A stretch of 64,000 bases of DNA. Origin: Drosophila miranda. Lineage: Eukaryota > Arthropoda > Insecta > Diptera > Drosophilidae. This document shows, piece by piece, positions 39,001-49,563 of this stretch. The notes below the pieces were generated by a model. That model worked only from the letters and a program-made list of their open reading frames with translations, was not told the DNA's origin and searched no databases. The first letter of the stretch is position 1, and each line of letters opens with the position of its first letter. The stretch is from the NCBI RefSeq assembly GCF_003369915.1, contig NC_046677.1, forward strand, positions 20,850,913-20,914,912, written 5' to 3'. Position numbers and translations under genes: made by a program.

Positions 39001-40977
39001 ATGTTCTGTGGGGTTCTTCAACGGCAATTTGTTTCGCTTTGGTTTGTCATCCGCTGTCGGGCGATTTTTTGGCGCCCATTGCCGCTTTACGAGTGTACAT
39101 AGAATATATACCAAAATGTATAAATAGAGTGCTCATTTATGTGGTTTTTGCTTTGCTACTGCTAATAGACGTCTATAAGGAGACGCTGAAGGGTTTGTAT
39201 GGGGGGTTCCTTAAAATTGCAATTAATACGCTTGTTTTTGGCAACGATTTGTTAAAGACTTTACTTAAATACTGTTAGATGATACAAGTACTGGAGTTCA
39301 TTGAACTGTAGGCTGGTTTTAACGAAAAATGTGTTCACACTATTATTTTCCATTAAACAAAAAAAGTTGCCCAAAAGTTCCTAACAGCAAAACCAAATTT
39401 CTCAAATGTTACAGAGTATATCCTGACTATTATAACACACATTGAATAATCCACTGCTTTAGAAGCAGCTAACAACTGTCTAACCGATTTTGGCCACAAC
39501 AAATGCATTGGTAATGCTTCTCAAGCCGTTTTAGCCACACACCAACAGCGATAAAGCGAGCTCAGTAAAATGGCCAAAAAATCATCCCAACCCCTGATTT
39601 ACCCCCTCTGTGTGCCACAGAAAGCTGCCTTATATCTTCCTCTTTGTGTATGATTTTATATAACCTTTTGCGGAGGCTATTACAATTTTAGACAAACATT
39701 TGCAAACGCTGGTAGTGGTAGTTCCCTAAAAAAATACGACCTGCAAGGGTATCAACTGGTTCAAACCCACAAACGCATGAATTTCTTTCCTGCGGTATGA
39801 ATGTATGTATTTCTGTTTTATACGGTTCTTGGATATTAATAAAAATGCATTGGCAATGCATATCCCTCGATATCTTTCGCTCTCTCTGTGTGTGTGTTTG
39901 TGTTAGTATTTTCTCTGTTTATTGGGCAGCTTATAAATTATTTTGCGTCAGGCTGTGTCCGCTGTACTATCCGCCGTTTGCTCTTCTGTCCGCTGCCGTC
40001 TGCTGCCACTGGGACGCTTTGCTGACGCTGGTAAACATGTGTATTACAGCGGCAACAAAAGCCAACACCAACAAAAACAACATAAAACGGCAACGCGCCA
40101 AAGCAGAGAGACAGAGAGACAACCCACACAAATGCAAACACTACACTCACATTTGTATTATTTGTTGAATATTTTCACCACTTTTTTATGATGCATTTTG
40201 AGCACTGTTGATGAAAATTTATGTCGTCATTGTCGTGCGTCGTGCCACGCCCCCCATTCCTCAGCCCAGCCTGTGGGACATGCCCTCAAACCATTTGGAT
40301 TGAGCAAACCGTTTACCGAACGGCTGCTTCTTCTGCTTCTACTCGTATGGGGCAATGCGTATACGTGATATTGCGTATACGCGGCGTATGCGATTAGCAA
40401 AAACCCAGCACCGAAAAATAAAGGAAAATAAAAATAAAAAAAACCAATACATACACGTGTTTCCATTGGCATAAAAACTGGTGGTGCCACTGCCACTGCC
40501 ACTGCTGTTGCTGTTGTTGGTGGGACTGCAGGAGGACGAGGAGCTGGATACGGAGGTGCAGGTGGATGTGGATGTGGAGGAGGAACTGCAGCAGGCCAAA
40601 TGAGTGATATCACAGCCGTCGGGAAAGAGATTGCGGCAGGGATATATCAAAGGCGGCAAGGGTGGTGGCAACAGTTGGTGTTGGTGTTGGTGTGCCTGAG
40701 AGTGGTGTTGTTGGTGGTGATGGTGGTGGTGGTGCTGCTGCGGCTGCTGGTGCTGTTGATTGTTTAGATTCTGTCTATAGCAAGAGTTATTGTTGATCTC
40801 ATGGTAGAGACTGCTCTCGTAGGGGGACAGGGCGTACAGCGAGGCTTCACATTTAATGGGCGGCTGCAGCAGCATCGATGCAGGCAGATCCTGATGGCTG
40901 TTGTTGTTGTTATTATTGGTATCGTTATTGCCGCCCTCTTGCTTCACCACAATCAGCGAGGCAAGACGATCGCGCAT
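9234..40977 (-). CDS. Hr38: Hr38, NR4A-family nuclear receptor, long isoform (five coding exons)
   Basis: Join of complement 40455..40977, 12841..13178, 11010..12170, 9568..10666 and 9234..9490. All phases agree and give 1125 residues (about 1073 in melanogaster, from memory). The N-terminal activation half is Gln/His/Ser/Asn-rich. The DNA-binding domain is at about 796-861: two zinc fingers from [20 protein letters not shown] to [11 protein letters not shown], with P-box CEGCKG and the GRRGRLPSK extension that lets NR4A proteins bind AAAGGTCA as monomers. The ligand-binding domain follows and ends in [11 protein letters not shown]. Known family roles: partner of Ultraspiracle in ecdysteroid response, cuticle and glycogen metabolism, and neuronal-activity immediate-early transcription; NR4A pockets hold no classical ligand. 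The large first intron separates the [15 protein letters not shown] start exon from the body. A shorter isoform starting at an internal Met (MDEDCF, exon 3) is known in melanogaster as I recall, and that Met is present here. Confidence 0.96.
9568..10666 (-). CDS. Hr38: Hr38 coding exon 4 (DNA-binding domain and most of LBD)
   Basis: Acceptor CCCCCAG|AACTAC begins [16 protein letters not shown]; donor ACAG|GTAGGC at 9567. It contains both zinc fingers and the C-terminal extension, then the [19 protein letters not shown] start of the LBD. A (HA)n run (HAHAHAHAH) precedes the fingers. Confidence 0.96.
11010..12170 (-). CDS. Hr38: Hr38 coding exon 3 (Gln-rich activation region)
   Basis: Acceptor TTCGTTGCAG|AGCTCC, donor CAT|GTAAGT, exactly 387 codons in phase 0. 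Long CAG/CAA tracts encode polyglutamine at about 11568-11612 and 11982-12060. The conserved acidic/Ser block around [20 protein letters not shown] lies between them. The internal MDEDCF methionine of the short isoform is near 11361. In-frame sequence upstream of the acceptor offers only a GTG, so the exon is entered by splicing. Confidence 0.93.
12841..13178 (-). CDS. Hr38: Hr38 coding exon 2 (Ala/Thr-rich)
   Basis: Acceptor CTTGTTGCAG|GTGCAG, donor CCCAAT|GTAAGA. It encodes an Ala/Thr low-complexity stretch around the conserved KVGKTDSN and [19 protein letters not shown] segments, which match the melanogaster long isoform as I remember it. The alanine/threonine runs look expanded compared with that protein. 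Confidence 0.9.
16313..16477. repeat. Triplet microsatellites (CAT)n and (GTC)n
   Basis: (CAT/ATC) runs at 16313-16335 and about 16359-16375, and a (CGT)7 run at about 16456-16477, within 165 bp of the Hr38 intron. Confidence 0.9.
21257..21288 (+). repeat. G-run array with quadruplex potential
   Basis: Three GGGTA units followed by GGGG, GGGG and GGGGG runs separated by one or two bases, a textbook G-quadruplex spacing on the strand opposite to Hr38 transcription. Confidence 0.8.
23895..24140. repeat. (ATG)n and (GA)n microsatellites
   Basis: (ATG)n at about 23898-23923, (GA)12 at 24007-24030, and further GATGCTGATG units at 24100-24133. The (GA)n is long enough to bind GAGA factor in principle. 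Confidence 0.9.
32450..32492. repeat. GAGA-rich tract in Hr38 intron
   Basis: Near-continuous GAGAG repeats with short interruptions; candidate GAGA-factor (Trl) or CLAMP binding. It also creates the Arg/Glu run of the overlapping plus-strand ORF. Confidence 0.85.
33917..33962 (+). repeat. G-rich tract, strong quadruplex potential
   Basis: At least seven runs of four or five Gs separated by one to four bases on the plus strand. Hr38 pre-mRNA would carry the C-rich complement. Confidence 0.85.
37955..37978. repeat. (GT)12 microsatellite
   Basis: Uninterrupted GT dinucleotides in the Hr38 intron. Similar tracts lie outside the gene at 49529-49564 and 51856-51880. Confidence 0.95.
38799..38827. 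repeat. Heptamer tandem repeat GTGCAGC
   Basis: Four consecutive copies of a CGTGCAG-type unit, the last one degenerate, in a locally GC-rich patch of the Hr38 intron. Confidence 0.85.
40455..40977 (-). CDS. Hr38: Hr38 coding exon 1 (start of long isoform)
   Basis: Starts [16 protein letters not shown] and includes the [15 protein letters not shown] block, both characteristic of the long Hr38 isoform. It also has poly-Asn, poly-His/Gln and Ser/Thr runs. The donor ACGT|GTATGT leaves phase 1, matching exon 2 (T+GT = Cys). Without splicing the frame continues only 37 codons into the intron. Confidence 0.93.
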
Positions 40978-42171
40978 TATAGACCCCCGAAAGTCACAAA
41001 AAACTCAAAAGATGAAGCGTTCTCAGATGAGCAAAAGGTGCGTACGATAATGATGTGAGGATGGGAGATATCCACAACACAAAAAGATAGAGACATACAC
41101 AAAAACACACAGATCACATGGACAACACGTTTATATATCACATATAATGTATGGGTAGGCACCTGTCTGGCGCCCTAGGCGGCGCTTGTGATCCAGCACG
41201 TCGGCCAATGCGGTTTTTGGGCGACCACCAAATTTGCCGAAAGAACGTTCCAAAGTTTCACTTTCAATGATGCGGGTGGTGGTTCGGCTGTTTTCCAGTT
41301 CCGTTTTGGCACAGCTCCTGGTTGTTATTATTCTTGTTGTCGCTATAATCAGGCCTGACTGTAGTCGTCATTTTTTGTTGGCTTCGTCCTTGCCACAGCT
41401 GTTCTTATGGTGTGTGTGTATGTGTGTCCTTAGACTTGAACTTGCTGAACAGTTCTCTCTGCTAAATTGCTTTTTGCGTTTCCTTTATTTCTGGACGTTG
41501 TTTTTTGTTTGTTGTATTTTTTTTTGGCGTTTGCGCAAAGCCCAAAGCAAACTAACGACGTAATGACTTACGCACGTTTCGGTTGTGTGTGTGTTTGTGT
41601 GTGTATATGTAAGGCGTAGTATGTGTATATGTATAGTAGTAGGAGGCACAAGGACGTTTCAAACACACACGGATAGAGAGCTTATTGTTCTGCAGCACGT
41701 GCTGCGAAATTATTCAAAACCTTTTTCCGAAAATGTCAGCAATGAATGTCTTTCCCAAACGTATTCCGAAACTATAAAACTGTTTTTCCATCGAGGAAAT
41801 TATTACACATACGCCGAGTGGTCGACCGGCTTCCGTTTCCGCATAGAACGCATAGAAATTGAATAGAAAATCGAATTTGAAATTCAATATTCGAACAAAT
41901 GAGAGACGAACGAAAACACCAACAACAACTTGTTGCAATCGCGAACCAGCACTTTCTTGTGGCTTTGTTTTGTTACCGTTAAATGTTAATACTGATCGCG
42001 TTGACAGGGAGAGAGAGACAATTAGAGAGAGAGGCTTTAAGTACCGTTAGTTAGAATTTTTAGTTAATAATATTTGTTTCGAGCTGCCGCCTGCTGATGC
42101 TGCTGCTGTTTCTGTTGTGTGCTGCCACTCTGAGAGTACAGTTGTTAACAATGCGGCGTCTGTGACGCGAC
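40978..42171 (-). other. Hr38: Hr38 5' leader / upstream flank
   Basis: No supported coding sequence. It should contain the 5' UTR, spliced or not, of the long transcript. A strong minus-strand donor (GTAAGT, starting at 41575) suggests part of it is intronic. GT-rich and GAGA-like runs and several short upstream ATG frames are present. Confidence 0.45.
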
Positions 42172-42203
42172 TGAACTTATCTTTACGGTTACACGCGACT
42201 ATA
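42172..42203 (-). promoter_or_regulatory. Hr38: Candidate Hr38 core promoter (TATA-like plus initiator)
   Basis: On the minus strand TTCAGTC (A at 42172) matches the fly initiator TCAGTY, and TATAGT begins at 42203, exactly 31 bp upstream, the normal TATA distance. A TGACGTAA element (42415-42422 on the plus strand as TTACGTCA) lies about 245 bp upstream, and TGACGTCG at 42485-42492. GA/CT-rich sequence, common in paused promoters, separates them. Position and strand fit the Hr38 start exon 1.2 kb downstream. Confidence 0.4.
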
Positions 42204-42414
42204 TTCAAAGCAGCGGCGGCGGCAGCGTCGCTCTGCCTCAGCTGGCGTCTGTACACGCCGTTGTGCTCGCTCTCGGTGCTGCGCTTTTTCGTGTGTGTTT
42301 TGAGAGAGTGTAAGGGCAAGAGTGAGAGTGAGAGAGTGAGAGTGAGATAGCGCGAGGGGACACGACCTACCTTTTGTTGCCGTTTCGTTGGCCCGAAGTC
42401 TGTCGGCCAGGCTA

Positions 42415-42492
42415 TTACGTCATTGGCAGGCATTACCAACCAAAAATACAACAACAAAAGCTTAGCTCGTGCGAGGAAAATCGATGACGTCG
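42415..42492. promoter_or_regulatory. Two CRE-like sites upstream of the candidate Hr38 promoter
   Basis: TTACGTCA at 42415-42422 (TGACGTAA on the minus strand) and TGACGTCG at 42485-42492 are one-mismatch CREB/ATF sites 63 bp apart (end to start). CREB-driven induction is established for mammalian NR4A genes; its use here is inference. Confidence 0.4.
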
Positions 42493-45307
42493 TTGTTAAG
42501 GCGCCTGCGCCGGCCCCCTTGCTGATTCACTTCTCTCCTTCCTTCTCGCACCGAATGCAGTGCACTGGGACAGTTTTTCCACAAGCAAAAAGGAAAAACG
42601 GAAATTATGTGCGTCATAAACCCGACACAGGCCATCTCTTTTCCGCATACACACAGCTGTTCTTCCTCATCTGCTGTTCTGCCTTTTACCTGTTCTGTTC
42701 TGCTTTCTCTTCTGGGCTCGGCCCTTTCTCTCTCTCTCTCTCTCTCTGTACTGTTCTCACGCCCACCTGGCAGCCTCCTGGCATCAGTGTGTAACTGTTC
42801 TTATTCTATGAGTGGGCTACATATAGATGAATGCCTCTCTGCATCTCATTTCACATTCCGCCGAGGGGGTAGGCCTGGCCCAGGACTTCCGCCTTGCCTG
42901 TGTGGGTGAATCATGGCAGCATGCTTTCATGAAATAAATACGTAAAAATATGTATTTCGCAGAAGATGTGGGTGCTAGTGCTACCAGGAGATAATTATTT
43001 GCACAACTTTTTGGAGAGCAACACAATTTCAAGGAAAATAAATTAGAAAGGAGGAGGATTTAATGTTGAAATCAAGGATGTCAAAGAAAAAGGGCTTAAA
43101 GTCTGAGTGGATACTTAACCCTGAAAGATTTGATTTGTATTTAAACGCTTCTGGCGAAGCTTTAAGTTTTAAAGAGCAAGGATTTAATGTGAACGCATAT
43201 TTGGTGTTATGAAGCTATTATAGCCGGCTGCTATGAAGCTATTAATGGTGGCTGCTAGGAAACTTTTAATACTGTTTTTGAATCTATGAAGGTTTTCTTA
43301 TATTAAATTACTATAAATAAACGTTCCTAATGAGGATTCGAGCAGGTACGAGAGGAATTAGTAAATACTGTATTAAACAAATACATTTAAATGGCTCTCT
43401 ATCGGTCTATCCTCCACTCCTACTCTCCATTCTCTGTGCAAACCATTTATTTAGTTCAACTCGAAGTCAATTGCATTTTACACCAAATCTAAACCAATTC
43501 AAGATTCGTTAACCCTTTTACCAATTTATAACAAATTTGCTCCATTAAGCAGAGCACCCCATAAACATGATCACTCTCCAACGTGATAACCATTGCCCTT
43601 CCCTTTCCCATCAACCATCCCCCTTTCTTTCTTCTGAAAAAAGCAAAAGAGGTTGCACCACAAATCTGTTTTGGGCAAAATGCCAATAAACATGATCGAA
43701 TTTTTCCCCCATTCGCCCTCGGAACACTGTCTGTCTCCCAATGCCCCTAATCCCCTCTTTCTGGTTTATATTTTTTTTGATTTTGATTTTTTCCCAGATC
43801 AGCCTGACATCTTCCCCTTCCGCTGATGCCATTGAGATCATCCTCTGCCCGAGATCGGCATCATCTGTGCCCGAATATTGGCGACTTCCCCATGTATCCC
43901 TGGTCTACGCCCTTCCCCAGATCACGCTATTTTCTACGCTGCTAACGATCCTCTACTCTTTTACTCATCTCCGGATTTCCACAGATCTCTGCCTCTTCTC
44001 TAAAGCACCAACTGATCTTCCTCTTCGCCCCCTAATTCCGTACAGAAAAGCAGAGAGGGAATTATTAATGCACTTTACCATTGACACCGGCGTTTTCAGC
44101 TCGTAAACAGCAGAAGCAGCGGCACAAATGCACTCACACCATCGCACAAAGCTTCTCTTCTCTCCAAAGCTCGGCTTCAGTCTCAACGCCGACTGCGCTG
44201 CCCAGCTCCACTGCCTGTGAGAGTGAGAGTTAAAGCGCGAGTCAGACTCGTCTTTGAGGCGGCGGCGGCTTAGTAGGTGAGGCCCGACGGCAGCTAAATT
44301 TTCGTTTTCATTCGGGTCTGTCCTCTCTCTCGCTACTATGTGCTGTTGTTGTAGGTGTCGTCCATGTTCGTGCTCGGGTTCGTGTGTTTGGTTGCATTCG
44401 CTGTGGCTATTTTTAGACAGGTTCCAAAGCCACGTTTTCTAACTGTTGTTAGCGTACGGGGGATCGAGCTTCAAGCTTGGGCTCAGCATCAGCCTCCCCG
44501 ACAAAACGTGAGATCGCAGTCGGCCGGGCCGGGGCAGCGACTGAGACTGTGGCAGCGACTGCGACAGAGACACCGACTGAAGTTTTGGGCGCAGTGGGCT
44601 CTTCCTTTCGTTTTAGCTAGATTTTTTTCCCATAATGCATTTGGGGCCTGAGCTTCGTTCGGATCGGTCTTGGGCCTGGGGATCTGAGTGCGGGGGATGG
44701 GGACTGTGCTGTGGTATGGTGTGGTGTGGCTTCTCGTGTACATATATATTAGGTGGATTTTGGGAGCGACGCAAGTGGAACTGGTCTGTGGCAGGCACCA
44801 TGCATGTACGATAGTACTGCCACTCCGCACATTGGTTCTGGATGTGCTGGGAATGTGGAAAAAAGGGAAGTAACTTTTATATGTTGCTAGGATATTCAGA
44901 AAGAAGTTTATAAATGATGTAGTAATATAAAAAGATTAAGTTAAAGTACGAAAGTAAGTAAAGATTAATTGTAGGCTGTTATAAGAGATTTCTCCCGAAA
45001 AATTGTGTTTCATAATAAAATAATATATAACTCCATTTGTTTTCTTCGTTTGTTTATTTATGCTAGGAAAATTTGAGGTTGGGATTAAAAATTGCAAGCC
45101 TCTGTGAATTGGATAGCACTATCTCTATACAAACTGTTCTACTGAGTGTTAATATTCCAAGTTACTAACAATCAAATATTAACTATTTAATAGAATAAAA
45201 CATTCACTGTGTACCACTGTGCGTGCTGCTGTTTGCTGACCCGCTCGTGGCCCCAAAAAGTGCATGCAAACAGCTTCGCGTTGGAGTTTCTGCTGGTCTT
45301 GTTGTTG

Positions 45308-45385
45308 TTATACCCTATGCAGGGGGTATTATTATTTTGTTCAAAGGTTTTTGAATGCTTAAAAGAAAGCATTTTATTCATAGAG
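45308..45385 (+). mobile_element. Degenerate 5' fragment of an INE-1/DINE-1-type element
   Basis: TTATACCCTATGCAGGGGGT followed by ATTATTATTTTGTTCAAAGG resembles the head of the second common Drosophila INE-1-type sequence, including the ATACCC...GGGTAT hairpin. Similarity fades after about 75 bp, and the GTCTGTCC tract is absent. It is a different subfamily from the 3941-5682 element. Confidence 0.5.
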
Positions 45386-45817
45386 AATACAATTTATAGT
45401 AATTAGACGAGTTGTTGTAGCCATGGCTATAACATATATGCCCTCATAATTGATCAGAAACCTGTAAGCCCATAGAAACCATAGAAGTAAAATTAAATAT
45501 AAAGTGCCTTGAAACCGATGAATCAATCTGTCAGGGTATCAGCTGTTTCGGCAACAGAGCCTATCCTTTCTTTCTTGTTGTGTTTACTATCGTTGTTGAG
45601 TTTCCTCCGAAGAGTGCCTGTTGTTGTAGTACTGTAGTTGTTGTTGTTACTGTTGAGCTGTGGTATTGTTGTTGCTGTTGGTTTTATTGGCTGTATTAAG
45701 CATGAGATGCCAAAGCCAAGCCAAGCCAAAGCCAAGCCAAAGCCAAGAGTTGAAGCCAAGAGTCGAAGGCAACTTTTGGCACTCCTTGCTTTTGTCTCTC
45801 TGCCTTTTGTCTATTAT

Positions 45818-45836
45818 TTATTGTTGTTGCTGTTGT

Positions 45837-45867
<31 letters not shown>

Positions 45868-45872
45868 GTTGT
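45818..45872. repeat. (TTG)n / (CAA)n microsatellite
   Basis: Interrupted TTG repeat of about 55 bp in noncoding DNA. Confidence 0.9.
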
Positions 45873-48800
45873 TGCTTTTTGGGGCACTATGATGATATTC
45901 TAAATGTGCCGAGCCAAATTTGCTTCGTTTTGGCCAAGTCTACTTTGGTTTGGCTGGGCCTTAATGCATGTATCATTTTCGCATCGTTGCGCCGCGACTT
46001 CGTGAGTTTAATTTAAGGAATTTTTGCTCTTTTTGATTGCTATTTAGGCTTTGATTTCTGCTTGGAAATCCCCTCTCTCTCCCTCTGTCTTTTCCCCCTA
46101 CCCACCTGTAAATTTCAATTAGCATGCGGCACTTTGGCATTGTTGTATTTTCTGTTGCTGCCGCATTTGCAACGGCGCCTCTTGGCTCATTTGCATAAAT
46201 TGCTTTTGCGGATTCGCCAACCCTTTTTTACCCAAAAAAAAACAGAAAAAAAAACACAAAAACATTACTTTCGATGCGCCTCCTGGCCCCAGCCTTGCCC
46301 AGAAATGGTTTTGGTGGATGGGGACTTCCTCTATAAAGCCCAAAAACTCCATTGACTGCTTAGCCTGCAGGTGCATTTTGTGGCGAATTATTGTCATTAT
46401 TTTTGTTGGCCTTTTTTCGGCTTAGTTTCTGACTTCGTTTTGCTATTAATATTTGTAACTTTACATAAATATATATGTAGATTTTTGGTTTTGCCAATTT
46501 TGTGCTATTTTGTGCCTAAATAACATTTTTTCGGTGGGGCTTAAACATGTCATAATATCATCAAGTATACGCCCCGTTCGGCATGGAGCACTTTTCCTCG
46601 CGGACTAAAGGCGCTCAGACGATGAGGCAATGCACAACATTTGCGGTCTTAAGTGGGGTATGTTCGATGGTTAGGGAGATGATTTACGGGATCACAAGTA
46701 AATTATTGGGTTACATACATATTTACTATTCGGGGGAAGTCTATGAGAAGAGTTTCTGTGGATGAAGTGAAAAGCGATCAAAGTTGGGATAAATAGGAAA
46801 TTATTTTTCGATGAAATATGACTTTATCTTGTAGGCGATTCGGGTCAAATAAATTTTTAAAAATTATGGCCACAAATTCATAAAATCTTGGGGATAATAA
46901 GAAAGAGACTCAAACGAAAGTGTGTTTAAAATTTAGTAATCAAAAAAACAGATTTGATGGGTAGTATTAATTATAAGAAAGAGGAAAGGATGAACGAAAA
47001 ATATATAAATAGAAAAATATATATATAGAACAATGGCAAAAATGCATGCAAGAATTCTATTACTTCCTACAAATCTAAACCTTTTGTTAAAAGGCTCTAA
47101 ATATTATTAACAAAACTGAGGAAAATATCCTACTATTCCCTAATTATGGTAAACAAACGCTTATTAATATTGCTTTTATACTTCAAAGGAATTATTTAAT
47201 CAAAAAAAATGTGAAATGGCGTACACAAATGAAAAAATATCTTACATGCCCATGCATGTCTTGTACCGATTTTCTCTACCGCCGCCATTCCTGTCTAAAC
47301 CAAAAGACATATCGAACGCATTCCCATTATTCCTGTCGGCCGCAATGCGACCTTGAGATGTGCCGCAACCATCCACCATCCAGCTGACTCTGCTGTAATG
47401 GAATGTGTAATACCCTACGCAACAATCGACACCGAATGGACACGCAATCGACACACGCAACCCCAAACGGGGGAGCGATTCTCGTATGGTGGCTGTGGCC
47501 GGAAGCGCGGCATTGATTTTATTGTCTGCTTCCGTTGCGTCCTAACCGCGTCACGTCCTCTAACAAGCCTCACTTTGTCCTCACTGCCTTTCCGCCATGT
47601 TCGTCACACACGCCCCTAAGTAGGCAACACTTTGTCCTCTCTTTGTTTGTTTTTGTTTTGTTTGTGTGTGTGCTATCTGTCTCCCTCTCGCGCGCTCGCT
47701 TCCTTTGTGCGTATTTTGTTTAGTCGCCCATTAAATGGGTTCCGCCGGTATCTCTGTGCGGTTGCCGGCTATCAATGGAATGGAATTAACTGACGCACCT
47801 CCTGTTCCGTTTCAAGCCATTCGCATACGTATATAAAAATGTATCTGTGTCCTCTACATGACGTCGACCAAAATATTAGTCAGATACCAGATTCAAGCCC
47901 ACAGAGAGGGAGACCTAGCCGGCGTTTGGCATTGTGTGTCTTTGACCTCAACGGGACAAGCCCAAAATAATAGATACGATACTGGAATGTATACGACGAG
48001 TATTAGTAGTAGCAGATAATGCGTGAAAAATCAATACCACTAGAGGAATGGGTGGGAATGTAGGGTATACATACATATATCCATGTATGTAGGTCTGTGA
48101 CGGCTCAAAAGAAGGATGGAACTTGGTTAATAACTGGTCTGTGGCCTGTGGCTTGTGTGCCTAGTCGTAATTACTTTACCTAAGCCATTTCTAAACTGAA
48201 TTATAGATGAGGACTATGATTTGGTCGGGTCGTCGTTGCTCTTGCTTTGGCAGGTACTTCTTCAAAGTGTGTTCACTTGAGGAACAAAGTTTGCGTTGTT
48301 TCATATGTGACACAAGCAAAAAAGATCTTTTGATAAGGGACCACTTAACAAACTATTTAAACTATTTGACAAACATCATTTGAGAGGCAAAAATACTTTA
48401 ATAAACTCTGAAAAGTATGCTAAAATGTATGTATAATCGTACTGATTTCATTCAAGAAAAGGTTAAGTATTTAAATATAATGAAAAATAAAATATAATTT
48501 TTAATTAAGTTCCAAATAGTTGCCACGGTATTTATAGTTATGCTCCTAAAATCGTTTTTTATTTTAGGAGGAAAAGGATGACAGTATCAAAAACAATAGA
48601 ACTCAAATGAATGTTCCCCTGTATTTACAAATTATTGCTTTAAAGTTAAATCTTTCATTTAGTCAATTACTTAATTATATCGCCCTTAAATACATAATTT
48701 CTTTGAATCGATTTCGTTTAAACGCTTTAACCCAACCCACTTGGTTCCATGTCATTTCATTCAACACCCAATATTCATAAATAAACGAGCTCAAGCACAG

Positions 48801-48989
48801 AATATGAATCTCATTAGCTCCGGCTCCGGCTCCATCTCCGTCCTCATCTCGGGCTCTGTCTACGTCTCCTTCTCAGGTTCCCCAATTAACTTTGCCGATT
48901 ATCAATTTCCAGCGATAATTGGCAGGAATTATTTATAGCTGGCCGCACGGCGGTCGGCCACAGGCTGCTTTGGGGCGGCACGCAGCCAA

Positions 48990-49508
48990 TGACGTCACTG
49001 TCGAAAGCGAGCACAGAAATCGATGCGAAACAAAGACGTCATCGAAGTGGGTGGCGCGTGGCCGTGACGCGGACATGCGCAGTGGAGCAGAGCCAGACGG
49101 CCAGACGGCCAGACACCCAAAGCCATGAATGAATGAATGAACGAATGTGTGGGTGTGGGTGTGTGTGAGTGGCAGGGTAGCACACCAGGCGGGGCAGTGG
49201 GGCATGAAACAGGTGAGTAGGCAGTAAACAGAGCAGCAGCAGCAGCAGCGGTGGCAGTGGCAGAGCCGTGGCAGAGGCAAAAACACCGGCCGGCGGCGCA
49301 GCGTATATTTTATCTTTCTCCCTCTCTCTCTCTGTCCTTTTCTATCTAGCCATCTCTCTTTCGGAATGTGTGGCCTTGATGACGCCCTTGATAAAAGCCG
49401 AGTGCCAGCTAGCCATCTCGCTCTCGTCTGACGTCACTTCACTTCACAACTGTACTGGAGGGGCGAGCAGTCGCCTTTCTATTTTGAGGCCTCCCTCAGG
49501 TGACGTCA
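48990..49508. promoter_or_regulatory. Cluster of perfect cAMP-response elements
   Basis: TGACGTCA occurs at 48990-48997, 49429-49436 and 49501-49508; the last is inside the 10-bp palindrome GTGACGTCAC. An AGACGTCA half-match is at 49034-49041. The patch is GC-rich (48950-49310) within AT-rich surroundings and is followed by a (GT)n tract. It lies 8.0-8.5 kb upstream of the Hr38 long-isoform start codon. Whether it is an enhancer, a distal Hr38 promoter or the start of another transcript is not decidable from sequence alone. Confidence 0.55.
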
Positions 49509-49531
49509 CGGTATCGTTACTGTCCGCCTGT

Positions 49532-49563
<32 letters not shown>

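Larger units (their letters stand above)
13179..40454 (-). other. Hr38: 27.3-kb first coding intron of Hr38
   Basis: Donor GTATGT at 40454 and acceptor CAG at 13179 on the minus strand. No confident nested protein gene, tRNA or known microRNA was recognised on either strand. It is rich in simple repeats, GATACA/TGTATC words and poly-T runs. Single sites of note are a perfect CRE (31175-31182), an NR4A-type AAAGGTCA (18437-18444) and MEF2-like sites (19444-19453, 32986-32995). Long ORFs at 32164-33084 and 17122-17673 (plus) lack coding character and are treated as findings. An intron this large in an activity-induced gene is a likely enhancer reservoir; that is inference. Confidence 0.85.
42493..48960. 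other. Noncoding region upstream of Hr38 (repeats, candidate upstream exons)
   Basis: No coding gene was recognised on either strand. Contents: a (CT)n tract at 42727-42748; GC-rich, GA-rich sequence at 44140-44300 with a minus-strand GTGAGT donor starting at 44137; a MEF2-like CTATTTTTAG at 44407-44416; the INE-1-like fragment at 45308; (TTG)n at 45818-45872; AT-rich DNA with no visible signal from 46800 to 47240; and a GC-richer patch at 47260-47760. It could contain untranslated Hr38 exons or enhancers. Confidence 0.5.

Noticed and set aside
38937..39278. 113-codon hydrophobic plus-strand ORF
   Set aside because: T-rich composition explains hydrophobicity; no splice or codon support.
42047..42457. 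136-codon minus-strand ORF upstream of Hr38
   Set aside because: Overlaps the candidate promoter and leader, low-complexity Ala run; no homology recognised, better explained as UTR.
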